A stretch of 64,000 nucleotides of DNA from Saccharomycopsis crataegensis (Eukaryota; Ascomycota; Saccharomycetes; Ascoideales; Saccharomycopsidaceae): positions 1,522,501 through 1,586,500 of the forward strand of contig NW_027043820.1 of NCBI RefSeq assembly GCF_037102585.1. Reading direction: 5' to 3'. A model generated the notes under the pieces. It was not told the DNA's origin. It saw only the letters and a list, made by a program, of their open reading frames with translations, and did not search any database. This document shows, one piece after another, positions 47,984 through 58,835 of this stretch. The first letter of the stretch is position 1; each line of letters begins with the position of its first letter. Both the position numbers and the translations under genes were made by a program.

Positions 47984-50244
47984 ATATGTTGTGAGTTTTA
48001 GAACTTGAAATTTTTTCTTCAAAAATTATTTCAAACAGAGATCTTCGTATATAATGAAATTTATAGTAATGAAATTAAATATGTGAGATATACTATATAT
48101 ATGATTTAATTATTTTTTTTTGTGTGGGTGATAAGATATATTCTGGACTCTTTTGGTCGAAATAAGTAGACTAAGTTGGATCTTTGAAAATTTGTGTGAC
48201 CAGGTTTTCTTCATTTATATATATATATTTAAAGCGATGATTTAGTTTCAATGAAATCGTTTATATTAGATATCTTTGTGTTAGGTGGATAGCTGATATC
48301 GTAGTCGCGTCAACACCAATTCACGTAGCGAATTGTTCATATTGGTTTCTAGCATGCCAGATCATAATTAGAGTCCATTGATATTACAAAGAAGATACTT
48401 TTTTAAATATTCATCCAATATGATTTTAAATACAGATTATATTGAATACCTTTGTTACAATATTATTACTACATATTTTTTGTACTTATTTCGTAAGCCT
48501 TTAACTCTTTCTTCGTTCCTTTTTGCTTCGTCTTTGGTTTCAATCCTTTGAATAATGAATGTTTTTTTTCTTTTTTTAGGTTAATGAAGTTAAGTGGCTT
48601 TGTCCAAACCATTCATTTTAGCATATTGAAGACAATATTTCACGTTCTATTGTTTCAACCTGTATATAGGTTTATATATAATATTACACAAACACGCGCG
48701 TCAAACAGGGCAATTACGCCAAACTGACGAGAGTTGATTTTTTTCAACTTCTCATTGATGCTTACAGAAAGACCAATATATCTTCAATATGGGATCTTAC
48801 AATTCAAGTAACTAGAATTTTGTCTAAAGAAAGAAAATTCGAAGTAGATGATCGCGTTTTATAGTTTCATGGGTTCCACATTTTGCTTTTGTAGCAATTA
48901 GATATAACACTCATCATGTTAATGAGCCACTATTTATTTCCACAAATTATTTCCAAGCCTTGAAAATTGGATTTATCAGTGGTTTACGGCTGGTTAGATG
49001 AAATTTTTAGATATTGGTTAGTTAGATGATATACAGCTAATAATTTGACACTGTGGATATATATATATATATATATATATGAGAGCTTTTCCAAGTCTCA
49101 TCGCTAGCTGAGAATATAAAAGAAATACGAACAGTATTTGCAAGCTTCAGCTAAAACTTTGATTCGTCTGTCCTTTGATCTCGGTACTATTATTGAATAC
49201 TGATGGTTTTTTTTTTTTTTTTAATAATTAGAGATATCGATGTGTCTCAATTGTTCCGAAAACTTGAGACTTATAAAAGCTGCCAGACTGATAATCACAA
49301 AACTTATGATGAGAATAACTTGAAATATCGATCTTTTTTAGAGTGTATTGGTCCAGCAGGAAATATATTATATATATATATGGGTTGGATGGGATGGGAT
49401 GTGACGCTTGATGTGCTGCACCCCTATATGTGATTTATTACGACATACGGTAGTTCAGGCTCCTTCCCGACTGGGCAAAAGCCATAGGGTACAAAAAATA
49501 TGAGATTTTATACTCTATCGAAATCGCTCGAATAGGAAGGAAGGCAGACAGGCACTTTCATGCGTGAATAGCCCACACTGATCAATACTCATCATACATA
49601 TTCTCCCTGGTAACTAACTGTAGTACGTGAGGCCAATACACAAAACTGACATTTATCACCGCTGGCGAAGAATATTTCGTTCATCTGAAGGTGTTAAGTG
49701 GGTAGGTTGCTTGCATGCCGTATGTGGGTGGGTGCATCAAATCACTAATATACAGAAAATCCTCAGCAGGGAACCACTTGGAACAAAAATACTAATCAAA
49801 GCAATTATAGTATCTTCTTTGCCTTAGCTCCTGTTTTGAGTTTTCATACCCATTTATCAGTCATATGTAAAGACTCTTTTCTTGGGCAATATTTGATACT
49901 CCAAATCAGCCTGATTGATGGGTGCTGCAAAATTGCTGCACGATGCAGTATCAGAAAGAACGGTAAAACACTCATTGAAAATGAATGGATACCTGATAAG
50001 CTCCAACAATATCATGTTGTCGAATATTTATATATTCGATAGAGGATCTTAAAAATTTGACTCTTTGGCTCAGATATCTTATTTTTTTTTGTTCCACAAG
50101 GAGCTTTCACATAATCGCTTATTCTTTCTTTTATTTAACCAAGTGATTTTCCTGCAACTTTCTTTTTGTTGGCTGCATTTTGTTTATTTTTAATATTATT
50201 CTTCTCACCAATTTGAATATTCGAAGTCAAAATCTTTTGGAAAC
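47984..50244. other. 2.3-kb upstream region of the large GPI-protein gene
   Basis: Long AT-rich interval with an AT microsatellite (49057-49080), T tracts (49208-49222), and several TATATA strings. Small ORFs (49203-50042) have no coding character I trust. Long promoters are usual for Candida surface-protein genes. No tRNA or LTR seen. Confidence 0.5.
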
Positions 50245-51894
50245 ATGAAGCTACTTTCTCTTTATTATTTGGCATTGGCTGTCGCTTTAGTTGATGCAGT
50301 CACGGTTCACAAAACTGTCACTGTGACATCTTGGGCAGGTAAATCCACATCTTGGGTAACTATGGCCTGTACTTTCAATAATTCAGAATATTCTAAGTAT
50401 ATGGATGCTACTACTTCAAGTAGTAAGACTTCCTCCACAAGCAGCAAGTCTTCCACCTCGACTGCTTCGACTACCAAGAGCTCATCCTCTACCACAAGCA
50501 CCAAGTCTTCCACTTCAACTACCTCAACTAGTAACAGCTCATCTTCTACTTCTGTTGCCGTTTCCACCTCTAAAAACGAGAAAGGAGTGTCTACTTCAAC
50601 TTCTCCAACCTCGAAGACCTCTAATACTGCTACTTCCTCTAGTACTAGTTCCTCCACTTCTTCGAAGACATCTAGTACCAGTTCTTCCACTACTTCAAAG
50701 ACTTCCACTACTTCCACCAATTCAAAGACCTCTGATATTTCAAGTACAATATCCACTAGCCACAATTCAAATACCTCTTCTTCTAGTTCCAAGACCGAAA
50801 CCCCTTCTACCACAAAGTCCTTAACTACAATTATCTTGACTACCTCCAGTTGCTCTGGTAATGTTTGTACCACTAAGAAAATCACCTCTACTAGCGAAGT
50901 TTCAGTTTCTTCAGCCAGTTCTTCTAAAGCAACCACTACTACCACAGGCTCTGCTGAATCATCTGCTGCTAGCTCTAAGAGAGTTTCTGCTTCTAGTTAC
51001 TCGGTATCTAATTCCACTAAAAGCTCTACTGCAATGGTTACTAGTACAGGAAAAAATAGTACTACTGTTCCATCATCCACCGATGTCGTTTATGTGACTG
51101 ATAACTCTGTTACTCTTGTTACTATTACTTCTTGCTCCAATAACGCTTGTGCAACTTCTTCCTTTACTACCGGTGTTACTGTGGTGACGGATACTATTGA
51201 TGATGTGAAAACTATCTATACCACTTATTGTCCTCTTACTAAGACTACTGCTTCAGAATCTGAAAAAACCACTTTGATTGCGAAAACTTCATCATCATAT
51301 ACTTCTGCTGTTGCTACTACGACCACCAGTGTTTTTGTCACAAGCGAAAAAGCTTCTGCCACTGTTGATGCCACTGCTTCTACGAAGGCTGCATCTGTTA
51401 TCACCAGTGCCGAAGAAAAAGCCGTCACAGCTACTGATGATTCAACCACAACTCTTTATAAAACTATTGCTAGTAAATTAATTGTTAAGACTGCTACCAG
51501 ATCTACCGTTATTAAAGTCACTTCAACCTCTGCTGGATCAGTTTATACTACCGAAGTCACTACCGGTGTGGAAGTTGTTACCTCTAGTGGATCTAGTTAC
51601 CACTCCTACATCCCATTATCAGAAACTGAAGCTGCAGTTGTTAGTGGCTCTTCTACTTTGGATGCCTATGCCTATACTAGCTCTGGAACTGAAAGTTGGA
51701 CAGTCTCTTCTACATTGGCCGCATATGCCTCAACTACTTATGAATCTGAAAGTTCTAGTGGGGCCATTTTGGTATCAAACTCCATTTCCGCTTCTAACGG
51801 AACTTCTATCAGTATCTTCGATAACTCGGTTGGTAGAGCCATGTCTTTCAGCATAGGAGGTTTGATTATTGCTGTCTCGGTGTTGCTATTATAA
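50245..51894 (+). CDS. Ser/Thr-rich GPI-anchored cell-wall protein
   Basis: A 549-residue protein. The signal peptide is [18 protein letters not shown], then [17 protein letters not shown] Ser/Thr-rich stalk (about 55-190) has imperfect SSTSS/TSKTS repeats. One full module ([20 protein letters not shown] ... [10 protein letters not shown]) has C-x4-C-x26-C spacing, and two decayed copies occur: [14 protein letters not shown] earlier and a cysteine-free [20 protein letters not shown] later. The hydrophobic tail ([15 protein letters not shown]) after small residues is a GPI signal. Probably a covalently wall-bound structural mannoprotein or adhesin-like protein. No named orthologue is assigned. 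Confidence 0.82.
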   Translation: MKLLSLYYLALAVALVDAVTVHKTVTVTSWAGKSTSWVTMACTFNNSEYSKYMDATTSSSKTSSTSSKSSTSTASTTKSSSSTTSTKSSTSTTSTSNSSSSTSVAVSTSKNEKGVSTSTSPTSKTSNTATSSSTSSSTSSKTSSTSSSTTSKTSTTSTNSKTSDISSTISTSHNSNTSSSSSKTETPSTTKSLTTIILTTSSCSGNVCTTKKITSTSEVSVSSASSSKATTTTTGSAESSAASSKRVSASSYSVSNSTKSSTAMVTSTGKNSTTVPSSTDVVYVTDNSVTLVTITSCSNNACATSSFTTGVTVVTDTIDDVKTIYTTYCPLTKTTASESEKTTLIAKTSSSYTSAVATTTTSVFVTSEKASATVDATASTKAASVITSAEEKAVTATDDSTTTLYKTIASKLIVKTATRSTVIKVTSTSAGSVYTTEVTTGVEVVTSSGSSYHSYIPLSETEAAVVSGSSTLDAYAYTSSGTESWTVSSTLAAYASTTYESESSSGAILVSNSISASNGTSISIFDNSVGRAMSFSIGGLIIAVSVLLL

Positions 51895-52494
51895 GCCCAC
51901 TGAACCACACTTTATTTCATTTCTTACTGTGCAATATTTATAAGATACATTCAATTTCCTTTGCTTCAATTCGCTTCCGATACACCCCTTTAAAATTTCA
52001 GTTCTTTTCTTAAAAAGTGGTGTTTAAACTTAATTTCAATTCTTAGATCCTATAGATTTTTTTTTTTAATTAACTACCTTTTTATTTATTTATTGTTTCA
52101 GATTAATTGTAGGTTCAATAATGGCTCTGATTAAAATAGCATTGGTATACACGTCCAAAAGGGAGCACTTCCCCACCCGCCCGATGAAGACAGAGTTATC
52201 GCAAATTCAAACTGAGATGCATATTCCTATAATGCTGATGCAAATATGACATCTTTTCTCAAGATCAAATGTGATTGATTATCTCGAAGATCTTTAGACA
52301 GACAGTAAGAGAGGTATCGCACCCCGTGCAAGTTATGAGCGTTTAGACGCAATTTCTGGCAAATAACTTGTAACAAGCCTGAAACCAGAGCAAAAATCCA
52401 TTGAACAATCCTCTACTTTATTACACTTATTATCCAAAGAAAAATCACATAAAAAAAACAAAAAACTAATACGAGCAAACAATCAAAATAACAC
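51895..52494. other. Intergenic region before ERF4
   Basis: 3' region of the GPI gene and ERF4 promoter. CCCCACCCGCCC (52171-52182) is a GC-rich block of the kind bound by C2H2 factors such as Mig1-type repressors. The rest is AT-rich. Confidence 0.5.
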
Positions 52495-53514
52495 ATGAAC
52501 GATTTATCTCCAGTAGAAAAGAATCAGCAGCCTCTGCAAGCGCTTCATGAAGATCGAGGAAGTTCCGAGTTTATAACGTTCCATAAGCCGGGACAAGTAT
52601 CCAAGGAAACTATTGGATATGGAAATGGTTCCAACGTCACCGAAGAGAAGAACAATAACACTAGCCCCTTTTCAGGGTCAACCATTTTTGGTGAACCAAA
52701 GAATTTGAACATGAATGAAATGGGTGACAATTTGGAACTTCCAACCGGGACCGGGAACAACCATTACGACCCATCGTCATCGCCCTCGTCATTAGAAGAT
52801 GAACTCCTATTCTTCAATTACCACGAGTACTCTGTACAGAAGTATGAATGTTTAGAAACTGGTGTTTACGCTCAGCACAGCCACCCATTAACGATTACTC
52901 ACTTTCCGAATCCATATGTGGAATTCCAATCCAAACAATATAGAAGTACGAGAATTGTACGAATACCTAGGATCTTCAATAAAGTAATTGCTAATACGTA
53001 TCCTCAATTTTCCACGACGATTCCAGGATTTGAACCTGCAGCCTTGATTGATCCAAAACATTCGACAGATCAACTAACCAACGTTAATAGTTTTATTCCA
53101 AAAGGTATTTATCAAGGACAATTGTTTGGATATTCGTCAGTCTCTCCCTTGTCACAATACTTGACGGTGGAAGAGTTTAAAGAGATTGTGGAGAGAGTCA
53201 ATGAGTTCATGAAAAACGCATTCGATCCTTTGACTGTGTTGAATATAATCAATAACATATTGAATTTTATGACAATCTGGACATGGGAAAGGATCATAAG
53301 AAGCCCATCAAAAGCTTGTTTGGATCGTTTAGAGGCATTTATCGAGGATTTGAATAATAATCAACTCAAGACGAAAGATATAAGGATTATAAGTCCCAGA
53401 AGATCAGGATACATTTGTGTAAGTGTCGCTTTTTTTCTTTCTCCCCTTTATCGGAGATGGCTATACTAACTTTTCTAGCTTGATTTTGAAATTCCCAAGC
53501 CGGTAATACCATAG
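52495..53514 (+). CDS. ERF4: Palmitoyltransferase accessory subunit Erf4 (two exons)
   Basis: Exon 1 is 52495-53418 (308 codons), intron 53419-53478 (60 nt; donor GTAAGT, branch TACTAAC, acceptor TAG), and exon 2 53479-53514 (LDFEIPKPVIP and stop), 319 residues in all. The first 130 residues are disordered. The Erf4/GOLGA7 domain follows (RIVRIPRIFNKVIANTYPQF; FIPKGIYQGQLFGY; LTVEEFKEIVERVNEFMKNA; LEAFIEDLNNNQL). Erf4 binds the DHHC enzyme Erf2 in the ER and is needed to palmitoylate Ras. Without splicing the frame would end inside the branch site and add 16 different residues. Confidence 0.92.
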
Positions 53515-53707
53515 AATTTAGCATCTTTTCGAGATGTTTAATGAACTCGCACATTGTAAAATCTTTCCGCAGCGGGGTTACGGAGCGCAGTGTCTGTAAA
53601 AATTCAAAATTTATGTCAAAAAATTTGACCCCGAAACCCTTGAAATATAAGAAATAAATACTCTTTAAGATAGCCCTTTCAATAATAAAAGCTTATTAAG
53701 AGGAGGT

Positions 53708-55426
53708 ATGAAACGAAATACGATCTGGAGAACTCCGGTAACCGATTTTGATTATATTTCTTGTAACAATATCAATCTTGATGGTCTATTGGTGCCCACT
53801 AATAACGATCCTTCACAGCTTCGAAAAGATGGTATAGCCACATACGAATATATCAGTTACATGCAGTATATGCCTGGGTGCTATGGCAATAAACCTGTTT
53901 ATTCAGCCAACAAGTGGCTAGGACTCGACCCGTTACCCATAGTGTCAGAAGATTGGGCAAGCTTTATTAATAACAAGCGAGAGGGAGAGTTCATGTATAG
54001 CATTTATCCAACCATATATTCCATAACGGCAGCAACGGTTGTTTCGTGTATATTGACTGTCATAGTTTTCACCAACACACAAAAGCCAAGCATCTTTTTG
54101 ATTCTAGGGTCACTACTCAGCTCCATCAATTTAATCAATATCTTGAGCAGCTCCATGAAGTTTTTGGCGGCCAATATACTGTTAGGGAAAGCATCAGGAG
54201 AAAATTTGTTGAATGATATTCAGTCGAATGTGAGTTTTAATGTTATCGATTTATTTTCGGTATTCATTTTACAGTTATGTCAAGTTCAAATTATTATGAG
54301 ATTATTTTCGCGACAGAAAGAGAAGCGGTTTACATTTGTCATGGGAGTTTCACTATCAATAATCTCCCAAGTCATTTGGGCAATTTCTACATTTCATTAT
54401 ATGTCAAACAATGCGGATTTGGATGATGATTTGAGTATTATGCCGGCGTTCATTTACTTGTTAAGAATCGCCATGAATGTGATGTATTCGGTGTTGGTGT
54501 GTATTTATTGTTTTATCAAGTTGGAGTTTATTAAAAGGAAAAACTTGATTCTTATATCAATTGTCAGCATCTTATCGACAAATGTCCAATTTGCCTTTTT
54601 CATTGCTGATGTTGCCAATGTTTGGGTTGCAGAGTTATCTGAAGTTTTTAATGCTGCTGGATATGTGGTGTCTACGGTAATTGTCTGGGAATGGATTAAT
54701 CGAGTTCATGCTTCTGAAAAAATGAAACAGAGCAAAGGTATTCTAGGAAGACCTTTCTATGAAGACGAACTAAGCACCACAAACAAGGTGGATAGAATAT
54801 CTTTATTCATTCCTGAAGAAGATGGACTTATTGATTCTGACTATGATTCCTATGATGGTGATGCTGGGTCATTTGATAATGAAAATGGAGGCCATGGAAA
54901 TGGCATCAAAACAGAATATTATGAATTTATTAGTGCACTGAAATCAAAAACTCAAGAATTTATTGCTACAACTGTCCCAAATTTTATAAGAAAAACTACT
55001 GTCACATTGGCCTACCTTACGGATCAAATTATTGCGTATGGATTAGCGGTACCGAGATCAGTTTCTGTGAATAGCAAGGATAAAAAATCGCCAAATAAAA
55101 ACTTCACCAGCAGAAGATTTGGAGGTGAAGATGCAAATAATGATACTGAGAGCAGTGAAGCGCTACTGATCTATACCAATGTTGAGAGGGATTCCACTTA
55201 TGCACAAAACTATGACGCTGATAACAACGATAGTCCACAAGTATCGGATGCTAACAATGGCCCCACCTTTGTTTATTCCAGGGCGAAATTTCAAATTCAA
55301 GGTGATGATGAGACAACGGGGGGTGAATCAAATGATGACGCTTTTGCTTATTACGATGATGAAATTGAGGAGCATCAAGAACATGATGTGCTGATTAGTG
55401 ATGATTCAAGCGAACATAGCTCTTAA
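53708..55426 (+). CDS. PalH/RIM21-family alkaline pH sensor
   Basis: A 572-residue membrane protein with an N-terminal extracellular region (conserved YISYMQYMPGCYG and WASFINNKREGEF). About seven membrane segments run from residue 100 to 345 (YSITAATVVSCILTVIVFT; the hallmark LCQVQIIMRLFSRQKEKRFT; VIWAISTFHYM). A long acidic cytosolic tail follows (DDDAFAYYDDEIEEHQEHD). PalH/Rim21 proteins sense external pH or lipid asymmetry and recruit arrestin Rim8/PalF and ESCRT, leading to Rim101 processing. The paralogue Dfg16 has the same plan; I cannot tell which this is, so no symbol is given. Its tail would be the Rim8-binding part. Confidence 0.88.
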   Translation: MKRNTIWRTPVTDFDYISCNNINLDGLLVPTNNDPSQLRKDGIATYEYISYMQYMPGCYGNKPVYSANKWLGLDPLPIVSEDWASFINNKREGEFMYSIYPTIYSITAATVVSCILTVIVFTNTQKPSIFLILGSLLSSINLINILSSSMKFLAANILLGKASGENLLNDIQSNVSFNVIDLFSVFILQLCQVQIIMRLFSRQKEKRFTFVMGVSLSIISQVIWAISTFHYMSNNADLDDDLSIMPAFIYLLRIAMNVMYSVLVCIYCFIKLEFIKRKNLILISIVSILSTNVQFAFFIADVANVWVAELSEVFNAAGYVVSTVIVWEWINRVHASEKMKQSKGILGRPFYEDELSTTNKVDRISLFIPEEDGLIDSDYDSYDGDAGSFDNENGGHGNGIKTEYYEFISALKSKTQEFIATTVPNFIRKTTVTLAYLTDQIIAYGLAVPRSVSVNSKDKKSPNKNFTSRRFGGEDANNDTESSEALLIYTNVERDSTYAQNYDADNNDSPQVSDANNGPTFVYSRAKFQIQGDDETTGGESNDDAFAYYDDEIEEHQEHDVLISDDSSEHSS

Positions 55427-55446
55427 TGATTGTTGAAACAATTTTT

Positions 55447-55494
55447 CCTTCCTTCTTTCTTTCTTTCTTTTTTTCTTTCTTTCTTTCTTTCTTA
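55447..55494. repeat. CTTT tetranucleotide microsatellite
   Basis: Imperfect (CTTT)n tract in the 3' region after the pH-sensor gene. Confidence 0.8.
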
Positions 55495-55714
55495 CTTTTT
55501 CATAATTGGGTTTTCTTTTTTGGCCATTTTGTGGCGGCGCTTCTAATAACTTTTCTTACTTTAGGACGAGAAAAATTGGGTATTTGGATATTGTAATATA
55601 TAGTTTAAGATAGTTTCCTGTTTAGCATTAATTTAAGAATTTTAATTTGATTATTTGTATTACAACCATAACCAAAAAATTGGAAATATTGATGTCAGTT
55701 TTCTTGAGACAGCC

Positions 55715-56353
55715 TCACAACACCACTACATTATAATTGAAATACTTTTGATTTCTCTTCAATATATGCTCAGTGTCATCCCATGGAGTGTGAAAGATTC
55801 CGGAGTTGATCAATGGTAGGTAAATGTCCAACTTGGATGAGTCAGGACGATCGCCTTCAGGACCTTGGGAAACAAGACGATCCTTGTTTAAATCAAAAGT
55901 TGACCTAAGTTTCAAGATTGCTTGTAGCTCCTCCCTATCGTCTGTTAGGGTATGTAGATCTGCTTCATCGCAAAACAACTTTGCCTCTAGATTCTTCAAC
56001 GCCTTCTCAGTATTTTGCAAAATGCTACTTGGGCGATCCGCTTTTGACCCGCCGATATTCGAAGTGAATAAACATAAAATGAACTTTGTTTCAACAGAAG
56101 GAGTTAAAGATACCGCTCTATTACCTTCATCACCTCTGGAGGTGGAAATAACCTGTGAAAGCCCCAACAATTTCCTGGGATCGCTTTGATAGTTGCTACA
56201 ATACTTCTTATGGATCTCCTCAGCAGACGCAAACTCTAGGGCAATGGCTCTTGCAACACCACCTCCCCACCTGCCTTGACAGTTGCAGGAGTGAAGAATC
56301 ACACTAGGAAAAGGGGAGATCTTAAGGACATCGCCTTTGAGGTACTTGATCAT
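55715..56353 (-). CDS. POA1: ADP-ribose 1''-phosphate phosphatase, macrodomain
   Basis: A 212-residue macrodomain protein starting at ATG 56353 (the six codons upstream begin with TTG). MIKYLKGDVLKISPFPSVIL opens the fold. NCQGRWGGGVARAIALEF holds the ligand-binding Asn and glycine loop, and IFHTPWDDTEHILK closes it, as in yeast Poa1. The enzyme removes the 1'' phosphate from ADP-ribose 1''-phosphate, a by-product of tRNA splicing. It is somewhat longer than yeast Poa1 (177) because of an insert around 115-160. Divergent from the HD-domain gene. Confidence 0.92.
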   Translation of the reverse strand: MIKYLKGDVLKISPFPSVILHSCNCQGRWGGGVARAIALEFASAEEIHKKYCSNYQSDPRKLLGLSQVISTSRGDEGNRAVSLTPSVETKFILCLFTSNIGGSKADRPSSILQNTEKALKNLEAKLFCDEADLHTLTDDREELQAILKLRSTFDLNKDRLVSQGPEGDRPDSSKLDIYLPLINSGIFHTPWDDTEHILKRNQKYFNYNVVVL

Positions 56354-56790
56354 ATTTGCTATAGATAACAAAAGTTATATACTGTGATCAGAGCAACTGA
56401 AAAAAACAACAACAAAAAAACAAAAAAACAAACATGGATTAGAGCGATGTGCGTCTATCACAGAACCGACTCATCTTTCAGAAATTTTGACGTACTTTGA
56501 CATCATTAATCAATTGACATACACATATCCATCCAACACCCCAGCCTACTTATTACTAGGCTAAGGCTACTAGTAAACGTAAAGATTTCTAAGAAACTGG
56601 TCTTCAAATAGCCAACAATACAATAAGCCGGACGCGTATCACAAAGCAAGTGCGAGAAAGCATTTATAATCTGCCACACCTAAAAAATGATGTAAAAAAA
56701 AAAAAAAAAAAAAATTCGAAAAAATCTATTATTATTATTATATGCTGATTTACTGAAAATCAAAACTACTCAAAGATAAAATAAGCAGTC
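56354..56790. promoter_or_regulatory. Divergent promoter POA1/HD gene with an MCB-like site
   Basis: ACGCGT at 56632-56637 lies between the two start codons, 159 bp from the HD gene. An A run (about 56695-56714) follows. The single interval must drive both genes. Confidence 0.5.
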
Positions 56791-57537
56791 ATGGCACCAA
56801 TTGACGCTGAGAAGTATAGCAACATAGTCCAAAAAATTGAAAGCATCGTAAAGGAGCATTGTGAGCATTTGGATTCTGCTCATGATTGGGATCATGTTAA
56901 GAGAGTGAGACAGCTAGCACTCAGACTCTACAGGGATACCTGTTCTAATGGATACCTAGAAGAAGAATTGCAAATGGTGGAACTAATAGCTTTGTTACAT
57001 GATGTCGGTGATTTCAAATTTGGATTTGATCAAGAAAAGATCCTTGATGAGATTTTGACTCCTTTGGTTGATGAGGCAACCAAACAGCATATCAAAAATG
57101 AGGTATCGTTAATCAGTTGGAGAAAATCCTTGAAGAGTGAAAAAGACAAGGAAAACCATCCTGAAACTGTCGAGCTGAAATTACAGTTGCACGATTTTGT
57201 CAGCGATGCAGACCGTCTCGATGCTATGGGAAACATCGGTATCGCCAGATGCTTTTCCTACGGGGGTAGTCGTCACTCCAAGCTTTATGATTTATCTGTT
57301 GATCCAGATTTGAATCTCACCAAAGAATCTTATAATGCCCAAACGGAAATTTTGCAGGATGGTAAAGTCTTGGCGAGTAAATCTAAAAACAACTCATTGA
57401 ATCATTTCTACGAAAAGTTGTTCAAATTAAAAGACAGTTTGAAGACCGACAAAGGTAAAGAAATGGGGATCAAAAGACATGAAAGATTGCAATGTTTTGT
57501 GAAAGAGTTTTTAGAGGAAGTAAATTGCGAGTCTTAG
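56791..57537 (+). CDS. HD-domain metal-dependent phosphohydrolase
   Basis: A 248-residue protein of the YedJ-like HD group. The metal ligands are visible in order: HDWDHVKRV (about residue 31), LLHDVGDFKF (about 70) and SDADRLDAMGNIGIARCF (about 142). Then come YGGSRHSKLYDL and, near the C-terminus, HFYEKLFKLKDSL. Members are small soluble phosphohydrolases, probably acting on nucleotides or nucleotide-like metabolites; the substrate here is unknown. It differs from the yeast YGL101W/YBR242W 5'-nucleotidase type. Convergent with GET5, 78 bp apart. Confidence 0.88.
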   Translation: MAPIDAEKYSNIVQKIESIVKEHCEHLDSAHDWDHVKRVRQLALRLYRDTCSNGYLEEELQMVELIALLHDVGDFKFGFDQEKILDEILTPLVDEATKQHIKNEVSLISWRKSLKSEKDKENHPETVELKLQLHDFVSDADRLDAMGNIGIARCFSYGGSRHSKLYDLSVDPDLNLTKESYNAQTEILQDGKVLASKSKNNSLNHFYEKLFKLKDSLKTDKGKEMGIKRHERLQCFVKEFLEEVNCES

Positions 57538-57615
57538 ATATCTACAATTTCTTGAAAACGTAATTGGTAATGAATTTATCAAAGATCGGATGAACGGGAT
57601 TAAAAGCCAATAAAC

Positions 57616-58251
57616 TTATATAGAATTCCATCCCTTTTTCAATTTTTCGACAGCAAGCTGTGCGTTTTGCTCGCCCAATTCTTCAGCAAGAACTTTATAT
57701 ATATTACTCCATGATTTTTCAGTCAATTCCAAGCCTGCTGATTGTTGATTTAATGGAGTAGATGTAGATGATGTAATAGGAACAACAGTGCTAGGTTCTT
57801 CTGGCTTAACTGGCGCCTTACCAACCATAACCATAAAAGATATTTCGGCATTTTTGACACCATCAATATCCTTCAATTGAACAGAGTCATTTGGAACCTT
57901 TGATTTCACCATAAATTTTAATTGAGATGTAACTAACCCACTGAGTTTTTCATCTTGGGTTTTGATCTTGGCAATTAATTGTTCCTTGATCTGGTAAATG
58001 GTATTTGTGGAATCACTGGTGAATTCAGTAGAAAATTTATATGGAGGTTTAATAGACTTGAATTTCAAAGTGAAAGTTTCTGGTTTAGAGGCACCCACTG
58101 CAAATAATGTAGTCTTTGGAATGTTTTTGGTGAAACTAATTGGTGCTTCGGTTATTTTAGATGGGTCTTCCTTATAATTATTATTAAAGATAAGGCCAGT
58201 ATTCTTTGCGGACAAGAGCTGAAGGAAGTGGTCGACAGATACCTGTGACAT
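57616..58251 (-). CDS. GET5: GET pathway ubiquitin-like protein Get5/Mdy2
   Basis: A 211-residue protein, the same length as yeast Mdy2 (212). An N-terminal Get4-binding region leads to a ubiquitin-like domain at about 60-135 (LKFKSIKPPYKFSTEF; IYQIKEQLIAKI; QLKFMVKSKVPNDSVQLKDI). A Pro/Ser/Thr linker follows, and the C-terminal homodimer motif is SWSNIYKVLAEELGEQNAQL plus AVEKLKKGWNSI (yeast has RQVMERLQKGWSLAK). With Get4 and Sgt2 it hands tail-anchored proteins to Get3. The match covers the full length, but pairwise identity is low. Confidence 0.9.
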   Translation of the reverse strand: MSQVSVDHFLQLLSAKNTGLIFNNNYKEDPSKITEAPISFTKNIPKTTLFAVGASKPETFTLKFKSIKPPYKFSTEFTSDSTNTIYQIKEQLIAKIKTQDEKLSGLVTSQLKFMVKSKVPNDSVQLKDIDGVKNAEISFMVMVGKAPVKPEEPSTVVPITSSTSTPLNQQSAGLELTEKSWSNIYKVLAEELGEQNAQLAVEKLKKGWNSI

Positions 58252-58835
58252 GATTGTTATGGATAATTGGGTTCGCCAAGAAAAGTGATAAATAAAAAAC
58301 AGACCAAAGGGCTCTATGGCTAGCAGTCAGAAAGGATATAGTGTCGTCGAATGGTTATGCTCTTTTTTCTGTTACAAAGTCCCCAAGAGGCTGAAAATGA
58401 TCACGTGGAGAGATCATAATGATAGCCACCAATTTTGAACACCATTGCTCGTTGAAAACAGAGATTTACGGGAATGTAATTTATATAAAAGGAAGTGAGT
58501 GGATATAAATTTAACCTTACTATCTATATAATATATACATTGAGAATCAGGGCTCGAAAAATGAAGGAAAAGTTTTCGAATTTTTAAAACATACTTGTAT
58601 AATACGTTTTTATAGTGGGGATATATATGTCACACCAGACACATACTAAAATACGTCTTAACCCTTCAAAAGTTCTTAAATCTATTACATTTTGTGCCGA
58701 ATAATTATTACATAAATGTATTATATCTATGATACACTATCTAGAGAAAATAATATCCGCTTTAGTGAACGAAAAGAAAAAATAATGCAGAATGAAAAAA
58801 AAATTTTTAAAAGATCATTAAGCTACAAAGCAGCC
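58252..58835. other. GET5 upstream region and 3' flank of the hAT copy
   Basis: Contains a CACGTG (58403-58408) near GET5, runs of TATATA, a CATTGAGAAT that has an inverted partner beyond the transposase (58538-58547), and directly after it CAGGGCTCG, which resembles hAT element ends. No gene. Confidence 0.5.

Noticed and set aside
50307-50945. A 212-codon Val/Glu-rich ORF antisense to the GPI protein
   Set aside because: It arises from ACT/TCC-rich Ser/Thr codons read backwards and has no start context or motif of its own.
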